Origin: Brucella pituitosa
GTDB taxonomy: Bacteria; Pseudomonadota; Alphaproteobacteria; Rhizobiales; Rhizobiaceae
DNA length: 64,000 bases
Direction: 5' to 3'
NCBI RefSeq assembly: GCF_003049685.1
Contig: NZ_PYSY02000002.1
Span: 1,153,501-1,217,500 of the forward strand
Positions 19,108 through 29,206 of this stretch are shown here, in pieces. Within the stretch, counting starts at the first letter, position 1, and every line of letters starts with the position of its first letter. Below the pieces are notes generated by a model. It did no database searches and had not been told where the DNA came from. It worked only from the letters and a program-made list of their open reading frames with translations. A program made the translations under genes and the position numbers.

Positions 19108-20058
19108 ATGGAAAGTATTCAAAACAAAAAAATCGCGATTCTGATGCTGGCCTGCAAAGATTATGAAGCTACGGAACTCGCCTTGGCTTGTCATATGTCC
19201 TACGGCAACCCAGATATTCCTTTTTTTATACTTCAGAATTGTCGTGGAAGCTATGATGCAGAAAGAACGTTGCAAGTAGCCAAGCGGTATCAATCTCTTT
19301 ACCCAAAGCAGATACGGGTAATTGACAATATTGGACCTGCTTATCCTTATAAATCCATTTCGGAGCTTTTGACATCCGAACAGTTTATGGAATTTGACCT
19401 TATCTGCAAGGTCGATGATGACGCCTTTCCAATCACGCCTGGTTGGATTGAAAATCTTCTGACGCTTTGGGATCGAAAGTACGCAGAACATGGTGATCAA
19501 CTGGCGTATGTTACCCCACTCATAAACAATAACTGTTGGGGATTCCCCGAAATTCTTAAAGTGATGAATCTGGAAGAGGAATACTTCAAGAAATATGCTC
19601 GCGATCATTATGCTGGAGCAGGCAGCGATAAGAAGATTCATCCGGCGAAAGAGATTGTTACGGGAACTGACGGTACAATCTGGCAGCTCCCGTATCTGGC
19701 GCGTTGGATTCACGAAAAAACAACCCTCAAACCAGATGAGTTTGTCAACGCTACAAAAGAATTAACGGCTGTTGAAATTCCATCCGTCGACAGATATTCG
19801 ATTGGTTGCATTCTTTTCAAAAAGAGTTTTTGGCAAAAAATAGATGACGGAGGGCGCGATGACGAACACATGATGCATCAATATTGCAGAAAGAATAATC
19901 TACTAATCTTCTGCCAACGTTCAATACCATTCTCACATATGGCATATTTTAACCAGAGAGAAGAGAACCGGGATATAGTTTCTGCCGCTCAAGAAGTATA
20001 CCAGAAGCGACTTTCTCTCTACCCTATCCTATCGGTCTTCGTAAAACGCGTGAACTAG
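19108..20058 (+). CDS. Putative glycosyltransferase, GT-A-like
   Basis: A 316-residue protein two bases downstream of the GlfT2-like gene and so co-transcribed with it. It opens with a nucleotide-binding-like strand KIAILMLACKDYEA, carries LICKVDDDAFPITPGW with an apparent DxD metal site at about 102-105, and later the block DRYSIGCILFKKSFW. The layout is that of GT-A glycosyltransferases acting on polysaccharides, but no family could be pinned down by eye. Unlike its neighbours it lacks the GGAGGF signature, so the donor need not be UDP-galactofuranose. Confidence 0.65.
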   Translation: MESIQNKKIAILMLACKDYEATELALACHMSYGNPDIPFFILQNCRGSYDAERTLQVAKRYQSLYPKQIRVIDNIGPAYPYKSISELLTSEQFMEFDLICKVDDDAFPITPGWIENLLTLWDRKYAEHGDQLAYVTPLINNNCWGFPEILKVMNLEEEYFKKYARDHYAGAGSDKKIHPAKEIVTGTDGTIWQLPYLARWIHEKTTLKPDEFVNATKELTAVEIPSVDRYSIGCILFKKSFWQKIDDGGRDDEHMMHQYCRKNNLLIFCQRSIPFSHMAYFNQREENRDIVSAAQEVYQKRLSLYPILSVFVKRVN

Positions 20059-20335
20059 AAATAGAAGCTCGGCTACGCTGGATGGAATCAAACAGCATCG
20101 GTAGCAAAGATCCAAATTTCCAGGCTGCAGTAGGTGGCCTCGGCAGCTCTAATCTCTCTCTCCAGAAGAGTTTGGGGTTCGTGCATTCAAGGGAGTTGTA
20201 CGCGCCATTCTTTATAAGCTGAGGCTATCGTCACGGCGACCGTAGAAAAATTCTGACGTGTTCACTTATCTCATCTAATGGAATATCCAGGGCTATAATC
20301 TATTTAGCCTTGGATGTTCTTTAAAGAATTCAACC
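20059..20335. other. Gap between convergent genes, possible decayed coding remnant
   Basis: 277 bp between two convergent genes. An open + strand frame from about 20030 to 20222 gives ...SSNLSLQKSLGFVHSREL..., then a stop, then GYRHGDR. This faintly resembles the end of GNAT acetyltransferases (LHxxLGF ... GYKxGRW). It is more GC-rich than its flanks. I regard it as a possible gene remnant only. There is no clear terminator. Confidence 0.25.
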
Positions 20336-20698
20336 TTATCCCGTTTTATTTAAACAGCGCAAAAAAAACCACCTCAAAGGCGCGGTAATTTTCCAGGCCC
20401 GACTATTGAGAATCAAATTTCTTGCTGTTTTCTCTTGCTTGAGCTCTTCACTAATTCGCTCAACTTCCGCCAACATTGCGTCGAGCTTAGCTTGTAAATT
20501 ATTCAACTGACTTAACAATTCGGAATTAGATTCAAGCTGTTGGGCATATAGTTTTTGGGTTTCCTCCCGCTCAGCTCTAATATCCTCACAATGGCGGTTC
20601 GAATTTTCGAGTAAACGGAGATTATTTGACCAAATATCAATGAAGTCAATTGGCAGAGCATTTGGCTTTTCATGCGGGGCGAAAATCGCATGCTCCAT
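20336..20698 (-). CDS. Coiled-coil C-terminal segment, probably the end of the upstream pyruvyl transferase
   Basis: A 120-codon frame starting with the ATG created right after an A9 run, one frame away from the pyruvyl transferase gene that covers the same DNA. Residues 25-95 are a classic coiled coil (AQQLESNSELLSQLNNLQ, then AEVERISEELKQEK) and the end reads SRAWKITAPLRWF, a tail common in large polysaccharide glycosyltransferases. There is no separate ribosome-binding site. The conserved tail and the lack of its own start signals indicate that it is normally translated as the C-terminus of the preceding protein, after a -1 shift or with a different run length. Confidence 0.6.
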   Translation of the reverse strand: MEHAIFAPHEKPNALPIDFIDIWSNNLRLLENSNRHCEDIRAEREETQKLYAQQLESNSELLSQLNNLQAKLDAMLAEVERISEELKQEKTARNLILNSRAWKITAPLRWFFLRCLNKTG

Positions 20699-21861
20699 TT
20701 TTTTTTCTTCTTACTTACGAATGAATCCCGAGCCGTCTTATTGAAGGTTGGCAACTTACGATTCAATTCGTTTGACATGGCACTGTAAATATCCTCATCA
20801 AGATCGTTATTTAGTACAGGCCAGTTGCTGCCCATCTTGCGGACAGCCTTATGCTTGGTGTCATAGTAACCAGTTGTGCTAAGCGCCACCCCGCTGTACC
20901 CTGACAGGGATGCCAAAAAATGCGGATGGTATCGTGATGTGATAACCAATCCACCATCACTTACCGGGAATCCGCTTTCAGTGAGCTGCCTTGGATCCAG
21001 AGAAGAAATACTGAAGCCGTGATTTTCGAGTACGCTTCGGAGTTCAGTGCTTGGGCCGGCAACATCAGCAGACATCGCAGCTGCATACACGATGTTATGA
21101 ATCCCATGTGTTTTCAACAGCTCCATTGAAGCCGGACTAAACAGATCTGAGACAATATGATCGCCTGGGAATAGATCATTCTGAAGGCAAATCACGAGCG
21201 TGGGCACACCTATATTCTGAAGCGGATATTTTGGGGGGCCATCATGAATAAACAGGAGCGCGTCATCACCTGAAAAACTTAAATGCTCAGGCACCGACAT
21301 CTTCAATAATTCGTATGATTCGGTATCCCTTACATCCACATAGTCAAAAGTAGACAAGATACCAGTTAATCCGGAAATGTCCTCCGATTTGACCGGCGAA
21401 AGTCCAAGGCCTGTTGCTATGATACGCGCAGCTGATCTCCACGCGAGGAGACGAGCGAGCAACAAGAGGATGTAGTTTGCCGGCCATAACGCATTCAGAT
21501 ATCCACCGCCAATGATATGGATTTGATCAATATTATAATGCGCAAGCGCATCGACACAGTTGATTGCCTTCCAAGCTCGACTTGGTTCCCGAAAACCATC
21601 ATGAATACTACGCCACGAACTCGATGATTTCTGCTCTTGGTCGGGAACGACAGAATATGTGCAAGCCCATAGACTTTCATCCGATTTTAACGTGTAGACG
21701 TCGCCTCCGACAAACTGGGCAACATTATCTGGATTGTACCCGTCGCACAGTATTTCTGCATCATTATCTGCTTCTCTAATTGCTTTTATCCAAGCAGACA
21801 GTATAATTTCGTCGCCGAAGTTTGGGCCGCCGACCGCACCAATTAATAAGTATTTAGCCAT
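20512..21861 (-). CDS. Polysaccharide pyruvyl transferase family protein, frame broken at an A9 run
   Basis: From ATG 21861 the protein begins AKYLLIGAVGGPNFGDEII and continues with the family blocks IHIIGGGYLNALWP, YVDVRDTESYELLKM, and near the C-terminal end VITSRYHPHFLASLSGY (His/Arg active-site region). After about residue 386 the frame runs through a lysine stretch coded by AAG AAG and nine A, then through 60 residues that look like out-of-frame translation, to a stop at 20512. The other frame gives the coiled-coil tail. The catalytic domain is therefore intact and only the tail is affected. A GTG at 21879 is an alternative start. It is the second pyruvyl transferase in the window, AT-rich like its neighbours. 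Confidence 0.75.
   Translation of the reverse strand: MAKYLLIGAVGGPNFGDEIILSAWIKAIREADNDAEILCDGYNPDNVAQFVGGDVYTLKSDESLWACTYSVVPDQEQKSSSSWRSIHDGFREPSRAWKAINCVDALAHYNIDQIHIIGGGYLNALWPANYILLLLARLLAWRSAARIIATGLGLSPVKSEDISGLTGILSTFDYVDVRDTESYELLKMSVPEHLSFSGDDALLFIHDGPPKYPLQNIGVPTLVICLQNDLFPGDHIVSDLFSPASMELLKTHGIHNIVYAAAMSADVAGPSTELRSVLENHGFSISSLDPRQLTESGFPVSDGGLVITSRYHPHFLASLSGYSGVALSTTGYYDTKHKAVRKMGSNWPVLNNDLDEDIYSAMSNELNRKLPTFNKTARDSFVSKKKKKWSMRFSPRMKSQMLCQLTSLIFGQIISVYSKIRTAIVRILELSGRKPKNYMPNSLNLIPNC
20671..20706 (-). promoter_or_regulatory. Candidate -1 frameshift or slippage site: A9 run plus hairpin
   Basis: On the - strand the codons are AAG AAG AAA AAA AAA TGG, with the A run at 20706-20698. 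Five bases later CATGCG (20692-20687) can pair with CGCATG (20676-20671) around a 10-nt loop, a spacing typical of -1 frameshift stimulators. A -1 shift, or a run of 7 or 10 A, joins the pyruvyl transferase to its coiled-coil tail. The hairpin is short, so transcriptional slippage, phase variation or a sequencing indel remain possible. Confidence 0.5.
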
Positions 21862-22285
21862 CAGACAACTTACTTTCACATTGTTTTTCGACGAATAATG
21901 CTGATGCTTTATTTAATCCAAGTAAACGATAAAACACCGGTCTATCGGATTGTAGTTAATTGTCGATTATATTAGCAAGAACGATTAAAAAGAAAATCTA
22001 GACTTCGATGTCGAGATCACGATCAACCCACCCTCTGTCATATTTTTAAGAGATTGATGGCCTCGAAGACTACACATCACACAATGTATGGCTAAGAAAT
22101 GAACACACCACAACAAAAAAATCACCTTCTCTTTTGCAGGAAAGACTACCTTATTATATTCTGATACTAAACCTCCATGCTTAGTACAAACTTCATCAGA
22201 AGCATTCACAACGGCTAGTGACGAGCTTTCATGATACTGTCATTCGAATTACCTCGATATAGCGCTCATCAGTTCTTTCAATATA
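21862..22285. other. AT-rich gap without a recognisable gene
   Basis: About 420 bp between two - strand genes. A 74-codon frame at 21985-22209 exists, but it has no recognisable domain or good ribosome-binding site. The region probably holds the promoter of the pyruvyl transferase gene; I see no strong hairpin. Confidence 0.5.
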
Positions 22286-23200
22286 TCAAAGTTTACGCGC
22301 GCTAAATCCCTTCAAAAGACTAGGTAACCCTTTCATGCTTTTCTCTACGACCAGCATCCTAACGAATTCTTTGACAAAAACTAAAAAAGAGCCAAATTCA
22401 AACAGTACCGGCGTATAACTATCATTTTTTCTGTAGTATTCTTTAATAATTCTCCTGTTTCTAATCGCATAGTAGCGCGACAGATCACTAGAGTCATTCA
22501 AATGCCTCAAGCCAAGGCTAACCTGCTTTTGCTTTCTGACTTTTTGCAGACACTCATCAGCAATGAATGCAACATCTGTATGCTTTGACGCGAGCCAGCC
22601 ATAAATTGCATCATCCCAAACGATGAAAAACCGTTCATCAGGGATTCCAATCTTATTTACTATATCACGATGAATCATCATTCCTTCGAAACAACCATAA
22701 TTCGTTAGGAAATAGCTTTTCCCTTGATATGGATCTTTGAGAAACGGCACTTGTACGGCAAGGCTATTGCAGACCCACTGCTCGCAAAAGAAATGTTCTC
22801 CGTTGGGATCTTTTCTACCCGCGTGGAAGCATTTAAACTGACCTGACCAACGCATCATATTGTCTAAACCATCGGGAAGAACAATAACGTCATCATCCAT
22901 GAGCCAGAACCAGTCTGCTGCGGTCTTCAACGCCTCACTTACACCGACAGAAAACCCACCGGCTCCCCCAATATTCTTATCGAGACTTTTGATTATAAGC
23001 TCGAATCCGAGATATCTACTGGAAAATTCTATTAAAATATTCTTGGTTGGTTCGTTACTGTTATTATCTATAACGATAACAAATTCCGGCTTACGCTCCA
23101 GAGAACATATGCTATGCAATAGCCCCTCTAATAGATCAGGTCTATTATAAGTTACTATTACAATAGCCACGCTTTGACTGTCTATTATATCTGCAACCAT
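22286..23200 (-). CDS. GT2 glycosyltransferase, galactofuranosyltransferase-like
   Basis: A 304-residue GT2 enzyme with AIVIVTYNRPDLLEGLL, FVIVIDNNSNE, the signature NIGGAGGFSVGV (76-87) and WLMDDDVIVLPDG (metal site 102-104). The C-terminal half has FFIVWDDAIYGW (catalytic Asp region). The glycine-rich signature is shared with the GlfT-like genes at 17321 and 23228, so UDP-galactofuranose or a similar furanose donor is likely. There is no N-terminal sandwich domain: this is a GlfT1-sized enzyme. It follows the 23228 gene by 27 bp in the same direction. Confidence 0.85.
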   Translation of the reverse strand: MVADIIDSQSVAIVIVTYNRPDLLEGLLHSICSLERKPEFVIVIDNNSNEPTKNILIEFSSRYLGFELIIKSLDKNIGGAGGFSVGVSEALKTAADWFWLMDDDVIVLPDGLDNMMRWSGQFKCFHAGRKDPNGEHFFCEQWVCNSLAVQVPFLKDPYQGKSYFLTNYGCFEGMMIHRDIVNKIGIPDERFFIVWDDAIYGWLASKHTDVAFIADECLQKVRKQKQVSLGLRHLNDSSDLSRYYAIRNRRIIKEYYRKNDSYTPVLFEFGSFLVFVKEFVRMLVVEKSMKGLPSLLKGFSARKL

Positions 23201-23227
23201 TATTATATATTACTTCCAGTCGAGTAT

Positions 23228-24103
23228 TTAAGGCTTTCGGTCAAATCTGTAGCACAGTCCATCACAAAAGGCGCGTCGCCATTGATGGAAACCATCCCAA
23301 TCTAGCTTCTTAGTAATTAGAAAATAATAGGGGTAGAGAACGATGTCGGCACAAAAGCTCAAGGGGCGACGATGTCGCCGGGCCAAATAGCCTCTATTTC
23401 TGAAGAAATAATACTTCTTAAAGCTCGTTTCTGGCACGAGCAATTGAACTCTACCTTCAACAATAGAGACGATTTCACCCCAAACAGGTGGGTGACTTAC
23501 TAAAGCTGTTGTTAAAGTACCAAACCGCACTCCATTCCGTCTCAAGCGTAGCAGGAAATCAACCTCGTCGCCACGAATAAACAATCTAATATCTGGAATG
23601 CCGATTTTGAAGAAGACATCGCGTCTAACAAGCGCCCCATTAAAAAAATGAGCTAGGTTCGGAATAAACTCCCTTTCCTGTACCGCTTGCCGATCAATTG
23701 TTAATCGGCCGTTTACCTTAAATGGGAACGCCGTCTTCAGGTCATCCTGAGGTGCTACAATCAAGGGGGAGATAACATCGAGGTTATATTTCTCGGCACC
23801 ATGAATAAGCATTCTGAGACAATCCGAACCGATAGGACAGGCATCATCATCCATAATCCATATCCACTCAGCACCAGAAGCCAGCGCTGATAGAATTGCC
23901 AGTGAGAAACCTCCCGCGCCGCCAAGGTTGATCTCTGATTTGAGGTACGTTAAATCCTCACCGGCATAATCTAGACGACCACTCTGACCCGCGTCGACGA
24001 GATGAATAGATAAAAGTTCCGGCTTCAATTGTTTGGATGCATTAAGAAGACGACTAATGTCATCGGGACGATTGCACGTCAGCACGGCCATTGCGACAGA
24101 CAA
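23228..24103 (-). CDS. GT2 glycosyltransferase, galactofuranosyltransferase-like
   Basis: A GT2 enzyme of 291 residues when started at TTG 24103, which has AGGAAGG 7 bases upstream; the longer frame to 24169 adds 22 residues without a ribosome-binding site. Motifs: AMAVLTCNRPDDISR, INLGGAGGFSLAI (58-70), IWIMDDDACP (metal site 85-87) and LFIRGDEVDFLLRLRRNG (catalytic acidic block). It is probably the second of three enzymes here using UDP-galactofuranose, and sits just downstream of glf. Confidence 0.85.
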   Translation of the reverse strand: MSVAMAVLTCNRPDDISRLLNASKQLKPELLSIHLVDAGQSGRLDYAGEDLTYLKSEINLGGAGGFSLAILSALASGAEWIWIMDDDACPIGSDCLRMLIHGAEKYNLDVISPLIVAPQDDLKTAFPFKVNGRLTIDRQAVQEREFIPNLAHFFNGALVRRDVFFKIGIPDIRLFIRGDEVDFLLRLRRNGVRFGTLTTALVSHPPVWGEIVSIVEGRVQLLVPETSFKKYYFFRNRGYLARRHRRPLSFCADIVLYPYYFLITKKLDWDGFHQWRRAFCDGLCYRFDRKP

Positions 24104-24200
24104 ATCAAATCCTTCCTCTGCGAATTCCAAAGCCAATATAGAGAGAGCGATTGAAAGTTTCCAAATCAATCGCTCTGCTTAACAATATTACACTGCGGTG

Positions 24201-25715
<1,515 letters not shown>

Positions 25716-26608
25716 ATGAGTTCGATCCGCAAAATCCGTAAGGCAGTTTTCCCCGTCGCCGGTCTTGGGACCCGCTTTCTTCCAGCGACCAAGTCCATCC
25801 CCAAGGAAATGCTCACTGTTGTCGACAAACCCGTCATCCAATATGTGGTGGATGAGGCACGCGAAGCGGGTATCGAACATCTGATTTTCGTCACCGGACG
25901 CAACAAGGCTGTGATCGAAGATTATTTCGATGCACAGGTTGAGCTCTATTCCACGCTTGCCGAGCGTGGCAAGAAGGCAGAGCTGGAGCATCTGCAGGAA
26001 TTGCAGCCACAGCCCGGCACTACCAGCTTTACCCGTCAGCAGGTTCCGCTTGGCCTTGGCCATGCGGTCTGGTGCGCGCGCGAACTGGTTGGCGACGAGC
26101 CTTTTGCACTGCTTCTGCCGGATATGGTCATGCAGTCGAAGAAGGGTTGCCTCAAGGAAATGGTCGAGCTTTATGAGCAGACCGGAGGCAATGTCATCGC
26201 GGTTCAGGAGTGCGACCCTGAAGAAGCGCATAAATACGGTATTGTCGGCAAGGGCAATGCCATTGGCAACGGCTTTGAAATCAACCAGATGGTTGAAAAG
26301 CCTGCCAAGGGCACGGCACCTTCAATCTCTATATCAATGGCCGCTATATTCTTCAGCCAGAAATCTTCGAACTGCTGAGCAAGCAGGAGAAGGGTGCTGG
26401 CAATGAGATTCAGCTGACTGATGCGATGCTGAAGCTTGCCGATGCACAGAAGTTCTACGGCTTTGACTACCGTGGTTTGACTTTCGACTGCGGCTCAAAG
26501 TCCGGCTTCATTGAAGCCAATGTGGCTTTTGCCCTGTGGCGGAAGGATATCCGCCCAACGGTCGAGGTTTCGATTGCCGATCTTCTCAAGACGATCAAGC
26601 CAGAATAG
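25716..26608 (+). pseudogene. galU: UTP-glucose-1-phosphate uridylyltransferase, single-base frameshift
   Basis: GalU makes UDP-glucose, the precursor of UDP-galactose and thus of UDP-galactofuranose. From ATG 25716 (GAGGAG upstream) the protein reads [20 protein letters not shown], the nucleotidyltransferase signature, and stays normal to [10 protein letters not shown]. At about 26322-26326 one base is missing: TCA ATC TCT should read TCA AAT CTC, giving [11 protein letters not shown]. The correct continuation ([17 protein letters not shown] ... FDCGSKSGFIEANVAFAL) is in the next frame to 26608. With one base restored the protein is 297 residues, the usual length. Either the copy is inactivated or the base was lost in sequencing; the otherwise perfect conservation favours the latter or a very recent event. 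Confidence 0.88.
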
Positions 26609-26676
26609 GCCTACAGCATCGGCCCAATAATCGAAATCGATTTTTTGGAAAGCACGATGCGTAGATTCAATAGTTT

Positions 26677-26712
26677 AGAGCGCCGTGCGTCCGAAAAGAC
26701 GCACGGCGCTCT
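26677..26712. repeat. Perfect 15-bp inverted repeat downstream of galU
   Basis: The two 15-base arms (26677-26691 and 26698-26712) are perfectly complementary around a 6-nt loop CGAAAA. The outer part AGAGCGC/GCGCTCT matches the ends of the palindrome inside the cobalamin riboswitch at 38826-38864, so it may belong to a repeat family and also act as a transcription barrier. No T-run follows. Confidence 0.65.
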
Positions 26713-26733
26713 ACCGTCATTCAAAACCAAATG

Positions 26734-26766
26734 AAACCCGCTTTCAGAAATGAAGGCGGGTTTTTT
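26734..26766 (+). terminator. Rho-independent terminator for galU
   Basis: AAACCCGCTTTCA (26734-26746), loop GAAA, then TGAAGGCGGGTTT (26751-26763) running into T6. It lies between convergent genes, about 125 bp after galU and just before the stop of the wzt-like gene, so it may stop transcription from both sides. Confidence 0.88.
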
Positions 26767-26790
26767 ATGTGAAACTATATCTATAAAGTC

Positions 26791-27543
26791 TTATTTTCGA
26801 GCATCCCCGAAATAGGTTGCCAATACCTCTTCAGGAGCACCATCCATTTTTAGATGCCCATGCTCCAACCAGACAATACGGTTACAATTCTTCATCAGTA
26901 GCTCTCTGGAGTGGCTCGCCAGAACCAAAATCTTCGTTGATCCGACGAGGTCGTGCATACGTTTATTCGCACGCTCTTTGAAATCTTCATCGCCAGTCGA
27001 CAACCATTCATCCATAATCAAAATCTCTGGACGAACCGAAGTGGAGGTAGCAAATGCCAGCCTGAGTTGCATACCCGAAGAATATGTTCTGAATGGCATA
27101 TCCAGGAAATCTCCCAGGCCTGAAAATTCAGCTATTGCATCGAATTTTTCATCGATCTCTTTTGGGTGCATACCCATCATTGCAGCTCGAAGACGAATAT
27201 TTTCGCGCCCCGTCGCATCTGGATCAATACCCAGCTGAATATTGATCAATGAAACACAGGTTCCATCAATAAAGGCGCCTCCTTGCGTCGGCGTATAAAT
27301 GCCAGAAAGAACACGTAGCAAGGTCGTCTTTCCGGAGCCATTATGACCGATCAACCCAATGCGATCACCGTCATTTAGGGTTAATGATACCCCCTCAAGA
27401 CCGCGAATTACGACCAGTCGATCGCTCTTCCGCTCAATCTTTCCACCGGTCGCAATGCTCAGAACACGGTTCTTTAGGGATCGGCTTGATGAGTTATAGA
27501 TTGGGAACTCAACGCTAACATTATCTAATTTAATCAAACTCAT
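26791..27543 (-). CDS. wzt: Polysaccharide ABC exporter, ATP-binding protein (Wzt/KpsT type)
   Basis: The 250-residue ATPase drives export of a lipid-linked polysaccharide across the inner membrane. Visible: Walker A LIGHNGSGKTT (64-74), the signature YSSGMQLRLAF, Walker B EILIMDEW and the switch His in LASHSREL. It lacks the C-terminal carbohydrate-binding extension of long Wzt proteins, so chain-length control by terminal modification recognition is not expected; it resembles the short RfbE/KpsT forms. The start lies 4 bp after the permease gene. The pair probably exports the rhamnose/galactofuranose polymer made by the upstream genes. Confidence 0.9.
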   Translation of the reverse strand: MSLIKLDNVSVEFPIYNSSSRSLKNRVLSIATGGKIERKSDRLVVIRGLEGVSLTLNDGDRIGLIGHNGSGKTTLLRVLSGIYTPTQGGAFIDGTCVSLINIQLGIDPDATGRENIRLRAAMMGMHPKEIDEKFDAIAEFSGLGDFLDMPFRTYSSGMQLRLAFATSTSVRPEILIMDEWLSTGDEDFKERANKRMHDLVGSTKILVLASHSRELLMKNCNRIVWLEHGHLKMDGAPEEVLATYFGDARK

Positions 27544-27547
27544 ATCA

Positions 27548-28399
27548 TTACAACCAATACGCTACGCGCCAGCGATATTTTCCAAAGAACACCAGTGCAA
27601 CTGCCCAACCGAGAACGGCAAGCCCGCCTGCAAAAAACCAGCTAATGCTCTCAGGAGCATGGCCAAAGAGGGGGGCCCTCACCAACTCGATAAAGTGGTA
27701 GAACGGGTTGAGCTCAATGAATGCCTTTGAAACATGGTCCGGCAAAATCTTGACCATCCACATGATAGGTGTCGCATAAAAGAGTATCTGCAAGACATTC
27801 GTTACAACCTGCGTCATGTCGCGAAACCGCGCGCACAAAACAGCAAGAATAAGCATAATCCAAGCCAAATTCAGACAAACAAGAAGAAAACCGGGAATTG
27901 CCAAAAGGGCGTAAAAATTTATAGGATGACCCAAGATCAAAGCAATAACTGGGAATATTACAATATTATGCAGAAATATTATCACATTCCTCCACATGGT
28001 ACGCAGTATATGCGTAAACAGTGGCATCCGTACTTGCAGAATAATGCCATCTGATCCGCTGAATGTAGTGCACCCCTCGGACAAGCAGCTTGTTATAAAG
28101 CTCCACATGATGACGCCTGCACATACGTGAGGCAAATATTCGTGCATCTCAGATTGGAAAAGCGTTCCAAAAATCGCACCGAGCGCACCAATCAAGACAG
28201 CCATGTTCAAAGTGAGCCAAAAAGCTCCAAGCCTTGAACGGCGATATCGCTGTGCTACATCCTGCCAACCAAAAATCAAAGCCAGACGATACTTGGCAAA
28301 AGCCTCAATAATATCGTTCAATGCTACACTGACGCCTGTCTTCGGCTTCAAGCGGTATGCAACCAGCTCGGCGTTCTCATCTAAAGCTTCAACGCTCAT
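27548..28399 (-). CDS. wzm: Polysaccharide ABC exporter, permease (Wzm type, ABC-2)
   Basis: The 283-residue ABC-2 permease has a cytoplasmic amphipathic N-terminus (RLALIFGWQDVAQRYRRSRLG, the conserved gate-helix region) and about six membrane segments, for example GAFWLTLNMAVLIGALGAIFG, VIIFLHNIVIFPVIALIL and FLLVCLNLAWIMLILAVL. The ATPase gene follows immediately. A 232-bp gap upstream separates it from the iron-uptake operon and should carry its promoter. Confidence 0.9.
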   Translation of the reverse strand: MSVEALDENAELVAYRLKPKTGVSVALNDIIEAFAKYRLALIFGWQDVAQRYRRSRLGAFWLTLNMAVLIGALGAIFGTLFQSEMHEYLPHVCAGVIMWSFITSCLSEGCTTFSGSDGIILQVRMPLFTHILRTMWRNVIIFLHNIVIFPVIALILGHPINFYALLAIPGFLLVCLNLAWIMLILAVLCARFRDMTQVVTNVLQILFYATPIMWMVKILPDHVSKAFIELNPFYHFIELVRAPLFGHAPESISWFFAGGLAVLGWAVALVFFGKYRWRVAYWL

Positions 28400-28631
28400 A
28401 AAGACCTAATCCTAGTTGAACATCGCGCAACCACTTCGTGTGGCTTGGCACATAGTTCGTCAGCCTGACCGTGCGTAGTAATGGAAACATTTGAAATGAG
28501 TCAACCGTTTCCGCCAACCAAATGAACTCCCAATGTGGCCAAACTCGGATCTACGTATTCTAGAAACTTTTCATAAAGCCTTCATTTGCCGGCGTCTATT
28601 AGAAAACTCTTATATAGAAAACGTAATTCTC

Positions 28632-29126
28632 TCAATTTGCTGTTGGTAATTCAGGCGTTTCTGGCTCAGTCTTGTGAAGACGAACCTCGAACGGCGCAAT
28701 GAGCTTTTTGGGTTTGTCACTCGCCATATCCGGAGTGAATGCTGGAAAGGCCGCGCCAGCGGTCGGCACTTTCAAAGCCGCCGCGTCAACCAGATCATCG
28801 CCCGACCTTTCGACAAGCTTAACGTCCGACACGGTTCCCTCAGGAGAAAGATAAAAGCTGATCTTTGGCTTGAAGACGCCATCAAGTTCCAGAGGAGCAA
28901 GCTCGCGTGCAAGAAGCTGTCCATAGCGTTGAAGAATAAGCGCGACAGCGTTCTGCCATTCTGCCTGATTGGTGATTGAGAGCACTTCAGCGGTTTGAGG
29001 TGCGGCGGGTGTAGTCGTGATACGTGGTCCAGTCTGCGCAACGGACGGCATGGTGTATGCCGTCACAGCCAGTACAGACCCGAGCATCATGATAAGGCGG
29101 AAACTTGTACGGTCTTGCATTCTCAT
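28632..29126 (-). CDS. Exported protein with TonB C-terminal-like domain
   Basis: A 164-residue protein starting at ATG 29126 (GAGG upstream). An N-terminal signal sequence (FRLIMMLGSVLAVTAYTMPSVAQ) is followed by a short linker and a domain with KISFYLSPEGTVSDVKLVERSGD and FPAFTPDM ... FEVRL, the beta-alpha-beta pattern of TonB C-terminal domains. It lacks the long proline-rich spacer of true TonB, so direct energy transduction is doubtful; it could help the receptor 3.5 kb upstream or be a periplasmic accessory. It is the last gene of the iron/haem operon, 80 bp after the ChaN-like gene. Confidence 0.7.
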   Translation of the reverse strand: MRMQDRTSFRLIMMLGSVLAVTAYTMPSVAQTGPRITTTPAAPQTAEVLSITNQAEWQNAVALILQRYGQLLARELAPLELDGVFKPKISFYLSPEGTVSDVKLVERSGDDLVDAAALKVPTAGAAFPAFTPDMASDKPKKLIAPFEVRLHKTEPETPELPTAN

Positions 29127-29206
29127 GATCCTCAAGTTCTCAATCGTTCAATGTTTTGTGGTCGGCGACAACCAGACTGTCCAAGAATTTGGGCCGCGAT
29201 GTTCAA

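Noticed and set aside
21985..22209. 74-codon frame in the AT-rich gap on the - strand
   Set aside because: No convincing ribosome-binding site, domain or coding bias; AT-rich DNA would be expected to contain such frames only by chance, so I left it as non-coding.
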